A stretch of 38,569 nt of DNA from Xanthomonas maliensis (GTDB taxonomy: Bacteria > Pseudomonadota > Gammaproteobacteria > Xanthomonadales > Xanthomonadaceae). Below the pieces are notes generated by a model that worked only from the letters and a program-made list of their open reading frames with translations, made no database searches and had not been told where the DNA came from. Numbering within the stretch: position 1 is the first letter of the stretch; each line of letters opens with the position of its first letter. This document shows, piece by piece, positions 15,754-22,259 of the stretch. A program made the position numbers and the translations under genes. Where the stretch lies: contig NZ_NSET01000064.1 in the NCBI RefSeq assembly GCF_009192945.1, positions 1 to 38,569 on the forward strand, written 5' to 3'.

Positions 15754-16848
15754 TCAGTCCGGCAACGCCGGGTAATCGGTGTAGCCTGCCGCGCCGCCGC
15801 CATACAACGTGTTCTGATCCAGCTCGGCCAAGGGTGCATGATCGTGCAGGCGCCTGACCAGGTCCGGATTGGCAATGAACGGGCGACCGAAGGCGATCGC
15901 GTCGGCGTAACCGCGGTGGATCGCCTGCTCGGCCATGCCGCGGTCGTAGCCGTTGTTGGCGATCCAGCCGCCATCGAATTTGGCGCGCAAGGCGGCATAG
16001 TCGAAGGCGATGTTGTCGCGCGGACCGCCGGTGGAGCCCTCGATCACATGCACGAAGGCCAGTCCGCCGATCAGGTTCAGGCGCTCGACTGCGCGCTCGA
16101 ACAAGGCCTGCGGATTGCTGTCGTGCATGTCGTAAACGGGGGTGACCGGCGACAACCGTACGCCGGTGCGATCGGCGCCGATCTCGTCGACCACCGCCTG
16201 CACCACTTCCACCAGCAAGCGGGTACGGTTCTCGATATCGCCACCGTAGGCGTCGGTACGTCGATTGGAACCGTCGCGCAGGAACTGATCGAGCAGGTAA
16301 CCGTTGGCCGCATGCACTTCCACGCCATCGAAGCCGGCGTCGATGGCATTGCGCGCGGCCAGCCGATAGTCCTCGATCAATGCCGGGATTTCCTCCAGCG
16401 CCAGCTCTCGCGGTGCGGACAGGTCCTGGAAGCCGTCGGCGGTAAACGTCTTGCCTTCGGCGCGAATCGCGCTCGGCGCCACCGGCACCTCGCCGGGCGG
16501 CAGCACGCTGGTGTGCGACACGCGGCCGACATGCCACAGCTGCAACACGATCTTGCCGCCGCGCTGATGCACTGCCTGGGTCACGGCGCGCCAGCCTTCG
16601 ATCTGCGCTGGCGTATAGATACCCGGCGTATCCAGATAGCCCTGCCCAAGCGGGTTGATTTGTGTGGCCTCGGCCACGATCAGGCCAGCACTCGCGCGCT
16701 GCGCGTAGTACTCGGCAGCCAGGGGCGAGGGCACCTGGCCGGCGATGGCGCGATTGCGGGTCAGCGGCGCCATGATGATGCGATTGGCCAGGTCCAGCGC
16801 GCCCAGGCGCAGCGGCGAGAACAGCGGGGATTGCGAAGCGTGAGACAT
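15754..16848 (-). CDS. nemA: Old yellow enzyme-family alkene/N-ethylmaleimide reductase
   Basis: A 364-aa FMN-dependent TIM-barrel reductase that uses NADPH to reduce activated C=C bonds, nitro compounds or nitrate esters. Clear OYE segments are MAPLTRNRA near residue 30, LQLWHVGR near 100, and EVHAANGYLLDQFLRD near 180 with the His/Asn pair that holds the substrate carbonyl. They are followed by DAYGGDIENR and, near the end, IAFGRPFIANPDL. The start at 16848 has AGAGGTG upstream; a long open frame to 18309 only continues antisense to the transporter. It diverges from an MFS exporter, suggesting a shared electrophile or drug response. Confidence 0.93.
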   Translation of the reverse strand: MSHASQSPLFSPLRLGALDLANRIIMAPLTRNRAIAGQVPSPLAAEYYAQRASAGLIVAEATQINPLGQGYLDTPGIYTPAQIEGWRAVTQAVHQRGGKIVLQLWHVGRVSHTSVLPPGEVPVAPSAIRAEGKTFTADGFQDLSAPRELALEEIPALIEDYRLAARNAIDAGFDGVEVHAANGYLLDQFLRDGSNRRTDAYGGDIENRTRLLVEVVQAVVDEIGADRTGVRLSPVTPVYDMHDSNPQALFERAVERLNLIGGLAFVHVIEGSTGGPRDNIAFDYAALRAKFDGGWIANNGYDRGMAEQAIHRGYADAIAFGRPFIANPDLVRRLHDHAPLAELDQNTLYGGGAAGYTDYPALPD

Positions 16849-16917
16849 CGACACCTCTGGATGGAAGAAACGCCATTTGGCGTGCATCAGCGATGGTGGC
16901 GAGCTGGACCGTCTTCG

Positions 16918-16937
16918 AGCGTCTCCAATAGGACGCT
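16918..16937. promoter_or_regulatory. Inverted repeat in the nemA/MFS divergent region
   Basis: AGCGTC and GACGCT, perfect 6-bp arms around an 8-nt spacer, in the 201-bp space between the divergent reductase and transporter genes. It could be an operator for a TetR-, MarR- or LysR-type regulator not encoded nearby. Confidence 0.3.
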
Positions 16938-17049
16938 GCGTCCTTCCAGGGGTGCTGCACGCGTGGCAATGGCGAAAGTTGCGCGTGCGGGCACTTCCCT
17001 CGTTTGCTGCGTTGCACAATACTAGTGCGTTGGTCATTCGGAGCAAGGC

Positions 17050-18252
17050 ATGTCCGTCACCGACACTGCTGCGCCGCTTCTGCCGCGACGCGACTATGTA
17101 CTGATCCTGCTTGCCCTTGCGATGGGCGGCTTCGCCATCGGGATCAGCGAGTTCTCCACGATGGGTTTGATGGCGCAGATCGGCGACGGGCTGCAGATCA
17201 GCGCACCGCAGGTGGGCCACGTCATCAGTGCCTACGCGCTGGGCGTGGTGGTGGGCGCGCCGATCCTGGCGGTGCTCGGGGCGCGCTGGCCGCGACGCAC
17301 GCTGCTGCTCTGGTTGATGGGCTTCTACGCGCTCGGCAATCTGGCCAGCGCGCTGGCACCGACGTATCACAGCATGCTGTTGTGCCGCTTCATCGCCGGC
17401 TTGCCGCATGGCGCCTACTTCGGTGTGGCCTCGCTGGTCGCCGCCTCCATCAGTCCGCCGCATCAACGTGGCACCGCAGTGGGGCGGGTGATGCTGGGAC
17501 TGAGTGTGGCCTTGCTGGTCGGCAATCCGCTGGCGACCTGGCTGGGACAGCTGGTGAGTTGGCGCTGGGCCTATGCGAGCGTCTCGGTGCTCGCGGTCGG
17601 CACCGTGGTGGCGGTGGCCGCCCGCTTGCCATCCGCATCGGAGGAGCCGCGACAGCAACCGTTGCAGGAACTGCGCGCCTTCAATCAGCCGCAGGTGTGG
17701 TTCGCATTGGCGATTGGTGCGGTTGGATTTTCCGGCATGTTCTGCGTCTTCAGCTATCTGGGTCCCACGCTGACGTCGGTCACCGGGTTGTCGCCGGAGC
17801 GGATTCCGCTGGCGATGATGGCCTTCGGCGTCGGGGGCGTCCTCGGCAGCCTGCTCGGCGGTTGGTTGTTCGATCGCCTGCAATTCCGCGCGGTGCCGGT
17901 GCTGCTGGGGTGGTCGATCGTGGTGATGCTGACCTTCCCGCTGGCTGCGCATGCGGGCAACTGGGTGTTCCTGTCGATCGTGGCGGTGGGCACCATGGGA
18001 GCACTGGCTCCGGCCTTGCAGACCCGATTGATGGATGTTGCCGCGCAGGCGCAGACGTTGGCCGCGGCGTCCAACCATGCTGCCTTCAATACCGCCAATG
18101 CGTTGGGGCCCTGGTTCGGCGGCATGGCGATCGGCGCCGGCCTGGGCTGGACGTCTACCGGCTATGTCGGTGCGCTGACCGCATTGGGGGGCTTGCTGAT
18201 CTATGCGCTTGCACGCCAGCAAGAGCGCAGCCGTGCTGCCTGGAGCATCTAG
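17050..18252 (+). CDS. MFS exporter, DHA1 type
   Basis: A 400-aa inner-membrane protein with 12 predicted helices. LAMGGFAIGISEFSTMGLM in helix 1, ARWPRRTLL in the loop after helix 2 and RFIAGLPHGAYFGVASLVAA in helix 4 place it among the YdhP/AraJ-like drug:proton antiporter-12 group. A central cytoplasmic loop (about 195-215) divides the two six-helix halves. GGAG lies 6 nt before the ATG. It probably exports a toxic small molecule; the substrate is not known, and pairing with an OYE reductase suggests electrophiles. Confidence 0.9.
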   Translation: MSVTDTAAPLLPRRDYVLILLALAMGGFAIGISEFSTMGLMAQIGDGLQISAPQVGHVISAYALGVVVGAPILAVLGARWPRRTLLLWLMGFYALGNLASALAPTYHSMLLCRFIAGLPHGAYFGVASLVAASISPPHQRGTAVGRVMLGLSVALLVGNPLATWLGQLVSWRWAYASVSVLAVGTVVAVAARLPSASEEPRQQPLQELRAFNQPQVWFALAIGAVGFSGMFCVFSYLGPTLTSVTGLSPERIPLAMMAFGVGGVLGSLLGGWLFDRLQFRAVPVLLGWSIVVMLTFPLAAHAGNWVFLSIVAVGTMGALAPALQTRLMDVAAQAQTLAAASNHAAFNTANALGPWFGGMAIGAGLGWTSTGYVGALTALGGLLIYALARQQERSRAAWSI

Positions 18253-18473
18253 GCGGAGCGACGCCGATGTGCGCGCTTGTGCCCGGTTTTGCGCTGAATC
18301 GATGTTCATCGCCGGCAGTGTTGCGTGAGGATCTTGGCTCGATCGCTCACGTCTCGATTATGACGCCGACGACAGGATGAGATCGCACACAGCGTCGCTC
18401 ATGCAGCTGCATGACGGACGCAAGCGCGAGATCCGCGCGTGTCGACCCACCCGTAGACAAGAGGAGTCAACGT

Positions 18474-18929
18474 ATGAGCATCCAGAGCAAGACCGAGCAC
18501 AGCCTCAACGATCTGATCGCCATTTCCCGCGACGGCAAGGATTTCTACGAAGAGGCGGCCAGCAAGGTGGGCGACGCCGAATTGGCAACCCTGTTCCGCC
18601 GCATTGCCGGCGTGAAGTCCGATATCGTCAGCAACCTGAGCAGCGTCGTCGCCTCGGTCGGCGGCAAGCCGGAATCGCACGGCACCATGGTGGGCAGCAT
18701 GCAGCAGTTCTACGGTAAGCTGCGCGCGACGCTGGGCGACACCAAATACGGCTATGTCGCCGAATTGGAAGAGTCGGAAGATCGCCTGCTCAAGGCCTTC
18801 GATGAAGTCATCGCCGATCAGGATACGCCGTCGGCCGCGCGCGACGCTGCGCTGCGCCTGCTGCCGGAAGTGCGCGCTTGCCACGATGTGATGCGTAACC
18901 GCAAGCATGCAATGAAGAACGCTGCCTGA
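18474..18929 (+). CDS. PA2169-type four-helix-bundle protein (DUF2383)
   Basis: A 151-aa all-helical soluble protein. The start HSLNDLIAISRDGKDFYEEAA and the FRRIAG, AELEESEDRLLKAF and RACHDVMRN segments fit the DUF2383/PA2169-like ferritin-like bundle family. The acidic and His positions needed for a di-iron site are only partly present, so metal binding is uncertain. GAGGAGT precedes the ATG. It stands alone, closed by a strong T-tract terminator. The 221 bases before it hold no gene. Family members are often stress-associated, but that is not shown here. Confidence 0.88.
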   Translation: MSIQSKTEHSLNDLIAISRDGKDFYEEAASKVGDAELATLFRRIAGVKSDIVSNLSSVVASVGGKPESHGTMVGSMQQFYGKLRATLGDTKYGYVAELEESEDRLLKAFDEVIADQDTPSAARDAALRLLPEVRACHDVMRNRKHAMKNAA

Positions 18930-18971
18930 GGCGCAATGCCACATAGCGACAGCTCCAACCGATAGAGGCAG

Positions 18972-19001
18972 GATGGGCGGCACTTGCCGCCCATCTTTTT
19001 T
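18972..19001 (+). terminator. Intrinsic terminator after the four-helix-bundle gene
   Basis: GATGGGCGGC pairs with GCCGCCCATC across an ACTT loop and is followed by TTTTTT. It lies 42 nt after the stop codon and is the clearest rho-independent terminator in the window. Confidence 0.92.
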
Positions 19002-19132
19002 GCGGCCCAGATCCGGCCCCAGGTCTGCACCATCGACAGCGGCACGCGCGGCGATCCCAGCGGAACCGCCTGCGTCTTCCGCCAGTGATCGCCCCAAGGT
19101 CAAGCGACGTGCGATTTCGGGAATGGCTCTGC

Positions 19133-19138
19133 TAGTAT
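19133..19138 (+). promoter_or_regulatory. Candidate -10 box TAGTAT
   Basis: TAGTAT in the context GCTAGTATCC, about 45 nt before the 2H phosphoesterase start. No clear -35 hexamer. Confidence 0.35.
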
Positions 19139-19183
19139 CCGCCGCCCCTTCTTCCACAGGCCGGTACGCTCGTGACCTCGTCC

Positions 19184-19786
19184 ATGCAGCCAACCTTCCT
19201 GTACCTGGCCTCGGCCGATGCGCAGCTCTCGCTCGGGCTTGGCGGAGAAACGCCGACCGAGCGGCTGTTCTTTGCGGTCATGGCCGACGCCGCAACCGCC
19301 GAAAACGCCGCGCAAATTGGCGATGCGCTGCTGCGCGACGGGCAGGTGGACGGCAAGCCGCTGGCGCGCGAACGCTTGCATGTGACCTTGCATCATCTGG
19401 GCGATTACGCCGGTGGCCTGCCGCCCTCGTTGATTCAAGGGGCCAGTCAGGCGGCGGCACGCGTCGCGCTGCCGGCATTCGAGGCCGAATTCGATCGGGT
19501 GGGCACGTTTGGCGGGCGCCGCTCGCAATTGCCCTGTGTGCTGCGCGGTGAGGAGCAGGTGCGTGGGCTGTACGTGCTGCAGGGCGAGCTGGGGCGGCAG
19601 CTGGCGCATGTCGGCATCGCCGGCGATGCGCAGTACACCCCGCATATGACCCTGTTGTACTGCCGTCAAGCGTTGCCACTGCGTCGCTGCGCGCCGCTGC
19701 GATGGACGGTGCGGGAGTTTGCATTGGTGCGTAGCTTCCTGGGGCAGTCGCGCTATCAGTTCGAGGGGCGCTGGATGCTGCGGTGA
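19184..19786 (+). CDS. thpR: 2'-5' RNA ligase-family (2H) phosphoesterase
   Basis: A 200-aa protein with both HxT signatures of the 2H superfamily: HVTLHHLG near residue 65 and HMTLLYC near 152. They frame a symmetric active site in LigT/ThpR enzymes, which open 2',3'-cyclic phosphates or join 2'-5' ends. ERLFFAVMADAATAENAAQI is the standard N-terminal strand and helix. ATG 19184 is used here; GTG 19172 in the same frame is an alternative and adds four residues, and neither has a good ribosome site. The HD gene follows after 35 nt and may be co-transcribed. Confidence 0.9.
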   Translation: MQPTFLYLASADAQLSLGLGGETPTERLFFAVMADAATAENAAQIGDALLRDGQVDGKPLARERLHVTLHHLGDYAGGLPPSLIQGASQAAARVALPAFEAEFDRVGTFGGRRSQLPCVLRGEEQVRGLYVLQGELGRQLAHVGIAGDAQYTPHMTLLYCRQALPLRRCAPLRWTVREFALVRSFLGQSRYQFEGRWMLR

Positions 19787-19821
19787 CTTGCGCGCCGGCG
19801 CCGACGCGCTAGCCTTGCAGC

Positions 19822-20427
19822 ATGCCCGCGATCTCGCTACCGATCCTGCAGCCCGCCCAGCTGGCGGCCCTGGAACAGGCCTATGCCACGCCTGCACGCG
19901 CCTACCATCACTTCGGCCACGTGCGCGCCGTGCTGGATCACTATGCCGACGTGGCGGCCGGGCCGGGCTGGCGACAACCGCTGGAAGTCTGGCTGGCGGT
20001 CCTGTTTCACGATGCGGTGTACCAACCTGGCCGCAGCGACAACGAGGCGCGTTCGGCGCAGTGGGCGATCGACTGCATTCCGCGCTGGTGGCCCGAGGCG
20101 GAGGTGGACCTGGCGCGCGTGCAGACCTTGATCCTGTTGACCGCCCGTCATGGGCAACTGGGTCCGCAGGACGTCGACGACGATGCGGCGCTATTCCTGG
20201 ACTGCGACATGGCGATCCTCGCTGCTCCGGCGGCGGTCTTCGATGCCTACGACCGCGGGATCGCCGAGGAATACCGCGGCCACGTGCCGCGGCCGTTGTT
20301 CAGTCTGCATCGTCGGCGCTTCCTGGCGGCCTTGCTGGAACGCCCGCGTATCTTTCTCAGCCCCTATTTCCATGCGCGCGACGATGCCGCCGCCCGCGCC
20401 AACCTGCGGCGCCGGCTGGGTCGCTGA
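19822..20427 (+). CDS. HD-superfamily predicted phosphohydrolase
   Basis: A 201-aa soluble protein with the metal ligands of an HD domain: YHHFGHV (His near 30), LFHDAVY (His-Asp near 72-73) and DCDMAIL (Asp near 129). The QPGRSDNEARSA segment after HD is typical of the COG4339 group of predicted metal-dependent phosphohydrolases. The substrate is unknown. Located 35 nt after the 2H phosphoesterase, both possibly acting on nucleotides or RNA ends; that link is inference. The start lacks a clear Shine-Dalgarno. Confidence 0.87.
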   Translation: MPAISLPILQPAQLAALEQAYATPARAYHHFGHVRAVLDHYADVAAGPGWRQPLEVWLAVLFHDAVYQPGRSDNEARSAQWAIDCIPRWWPEAEVDLARVQTLILLTARHGQLGPQDVDDDAALFLDCDMAILAAPAAVFDAYDRGIAEEYRGHVPRPLFSLHRRRFLAALLERPRIFLSPYFHARDDAAARANLRRRLGR

Positions 20428-20450
20428 ACGGGATCGACCGGTGCCGGCGG

Positions 20451-20456
20451 TACAAT
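20451..20456 (+). promoter_or_regulatory. Candidate -10 box TACAAT, possibly for a leaderless message
   Basis: TACAAT ends 7 nt before the ATG at 20464, so the transcript would begin at or next to the start codon. No -35 at the right spacing is evident. Confidence 0.4.
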
Positions 20457-20463
20457 CAAGGCC

Positions 20464-20634
20464 ATGCAAGACGTGCTCGACTCCGATCCCCGCCCCCAGC
20501 CACCCCAGCCGCCTGGCCCCAATGAATGCTGCGAGAGCGGCTGCCCCTTGTGCGTGCTGGATCTGTACGCCGAAGAGCTGGCTCGCTATCGGCAGACCCT
20601 GGCGGCGTGGGAAGCCCGCCAGCGACGCGGGTGA
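20464..20634 (+). CDS. Oxidoreductase-like-domain small protein
   Basis: A 56-aa peptide: a proline-rich start (PQPPQPPGPNE), then CCESGCPLCVLDLYAEELARY, four Cys in a CC-x3-C-x2-C pattern followed by an amphipathic helix. This matches the oxidoreductase-like domain (Pfam Oxidored-like), whose bacterial members are short and proline-led. The Cys cluster suggests metal or redox binding; function is not known. It has no Shine-Dalgarno and a -10-like TACAAT just before the ATG. A hairpin follows the stop. Confidence 0.8.
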   Translation: MQDVLDSDPRPQPPQPPGPNECCESGCPLCVLDLYAEELARYRQTLAAWEARQRRG

Positions 20635-20652
20635 GCGGCCACTGGGGCCGCT
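20634..20652 (+). terminator. Hairpin after the oxidoreductase-like gene
   Basis: AGCGGCC pairs with GGCCGCT across a 5-nt loop, starting at the stop codon. No T-tract; candidate only. Confidence 0.35.
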
Positions 20653-20766
20653 GCGCAGCGGCGAAGGGCCGCTTCGCAGATGACAGTCTGACAACTGCTT
20701 GGCCGGCGCGCTTCGCGATCCTGGCCTGAGCGATTATCTTTGAACCACTTTTCCCGATGGTGCGAC

Positions 20767-22161
20767 ATGCGACGATTTGACAAATGGAGCGCGCTCGCTG
20801 GCGCGGCGATGTTGGCCTGCTCGGGCCTGGCCGCCGCGCAGTCGCAGACGGTCAGCCATGGCCGCTTCGAAGACATCCCGGTGTTGCGGCCCGTGGGCGA
20901 TCCGCAGCGCGTGGTGATCTGGCTGACCGGCAATGCCAACGACGCCCGTCGTCAGGCCCAGGCGCAGGCATTGCGTGCCGATGGTGCGATGGTCGCGCTG
21001 GTCGATACCCGCCATCTTTACAGCGTGCTGCACAAGATGGGCGGCACCTGCATCTTCTCGGCCGGCGATATCGAGAACTTCTCGCGCTATCTGCAGGCCT
21101 TCTATCACGTGCCCACGTATCGCTTGCCGCTGCTGGTCGGCGACGGCGAAGGGGCTGCGTTGGCCTATGCGATCGGCGCGCAGGCCAAGCCCCACACCTT
21201 GGCGGGCTTGCTGACCGACGGTCTATGCCCGGCCCGTATTCCGGAGCAGGTCATCTGCGGAGCGGGCGTGAAACAGGACGACGGCACACTGACGCCGACA
21301 CCCACGCCGGTGCCGTTGCTGGTGGCCAGCAGCCAGGACAAGCGCTGTCCGGCCGCCGCCGAAGCGGATTTCCTCAAGCAGGTGCCATTGGCGCGGACGT
21401 TCGCGCGCACGCCCAGGGGCAATGTGCTGCCCGGCCTGCGGGCGGCAGTCCGTTCGCTGGGCGCCCAGAAGGGCGTATCGCTGCCGCCACCGCCGGCCGA
21501 CCTGGAAGGCCTGCCGGTCGTGGAGGTGCCCAGTACCGGCAAGGGCGGCGACACCTTCGCGATCTTCGTGTCCGGCGATGGTGGCTGGGCCGGGCTGGAC
21601 GAGGAGGTCGCCGATGCCTTGGCCGAGCAGGGCATTCCGGTGGTGGGGCTGGATTCGTTGCGCTATTTCTGGACCGAGCGCACCCCGGAAACCTTCGCCG
21701 CCGATCTCGACCACATCGCGCGCTTCTATTCGCAACGCTGGCAGCGCCAGCGGGTCGTGCTGATCGGTTTCTCGCAGGGTGCCGACGTGCTGCCGGCCGC
21801 GATCAACAAGCTGCCGGCGCATACCCGGCTCGCCATCCGCATGACCGCGCTGCTGTCGGTGGGGAAGCTGGCCGACTACGAGTTCCATGTCAGCAACTGG
21901 CTGGGCTCGGATGATGAAGGCCTGCCGATCGCCCCCGAGGTCGAGCGACTGCCGCCGGGCACCACGGTCTGCATCTATGGTGAGGACGATGACGATGCGT
22001 TGTGCCCGAACCTGCCGGCGCAGGTCGCCAAACGCCTCTCGTTGCCTGGCGATCATCACTTCAAGGGTGATTACGCGACCCTGGCCAAGGTGATCCTGCA
22101 GCAGCTGCAGCAGCATTCGCCGGCGCAACCGCCAGCGCAGCAACAACCGGCCAAGCCCTGA
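20767..22161 (+). CDS. acvB: AcvB/VirJ-like exported hydrolase
   Basis: A 464-aa protein with a signal peptide (MRRFDKWSALAGAAMLACSGLAAA). The C-terminal half (about 255-450) is the VirJ domain: FVSGDGGWAGLDEEVADALA, a GFSQGAD nucleophile elbow with Ser near 336, a YGEDDDDALCPNL acidic loop and a PGDHHFKGDY His. Agrobacterium AcvB has this layout and length (about 450 aa) and hydrolyses lysyl-phosphatidylglycerol in the periplasm. The N-terminal half repeats the fold but reads GDGEGA at its elbow, so it lacks the Ser. mprF lies convergent downstream, supporting the same lipid substrate. The start at 20767 is preferred over TTG 20740 because the signal peptide begins there. Confidence 0.88.
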   Translation: MRRFDKWSALAGAAMLACSGLAAAQSQTVSHGRFEDIPVLRPVGDPQRVVIWLTGNANDARRQAQAQALRADGAMVALVDTRHLYSVLHKMGGTCIFSAGDIENFSRYLQAFYHVPTYRLPLLVGDGEGAALAYAIGAQAKPHTLAGLLTDGLCPARIPEQVICGAGVKQDDGTLTPTPTPVPLLVASSQDKRCPAAAEADFLKQVPLARTFARTPRGNVLPGLRAAVRSLGAQKGVSLPPPPADLEGLPVVEVPSTGKGGDTFAIFVSGDGGWAGLDEEVADALAEQGIPVVGLDSLRYFWTERTPETFAADLDHIARFYSQRWQRQRVVLIGFSQGADVLPAAINKLPAHTRLAIRMTALLSVGKLADYEFHVSNWLGSDDEGLPIAPEVERLPPGTTVCIYGEDDDDALCPNLPAQVAKRLSLPGDHHFKGDYATLAKVILQQLQQHSPAQPPAQQQPAKP

Positions 22162-22259
22162 CGGGCAAGGCCGAACGGCGCACCGCTCCGGGGCCGCTCG
22201 GCCGTTATACGGGGCGGGCGCCGGCGGCGTGCACAGGCGCCGCGCGGCGACGCCGGCGT

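Noticed and set aside
15754..18309. An 851-residue minus-strand open frame extending the reductase through the MFS gene
   Set aside because: Beyond 16848 it is antisense to a well-supported transporter and has the low-complexity His/Gln/Arg composition of GC-rich shadow frames.
22169..22203. GGCCGA/TCGGCC hairpin between acvB and mprF as a terminator
   Set aside because: Six-bp stem with a long GC-rich loop and no T-tract; not better than chance in this base composition.
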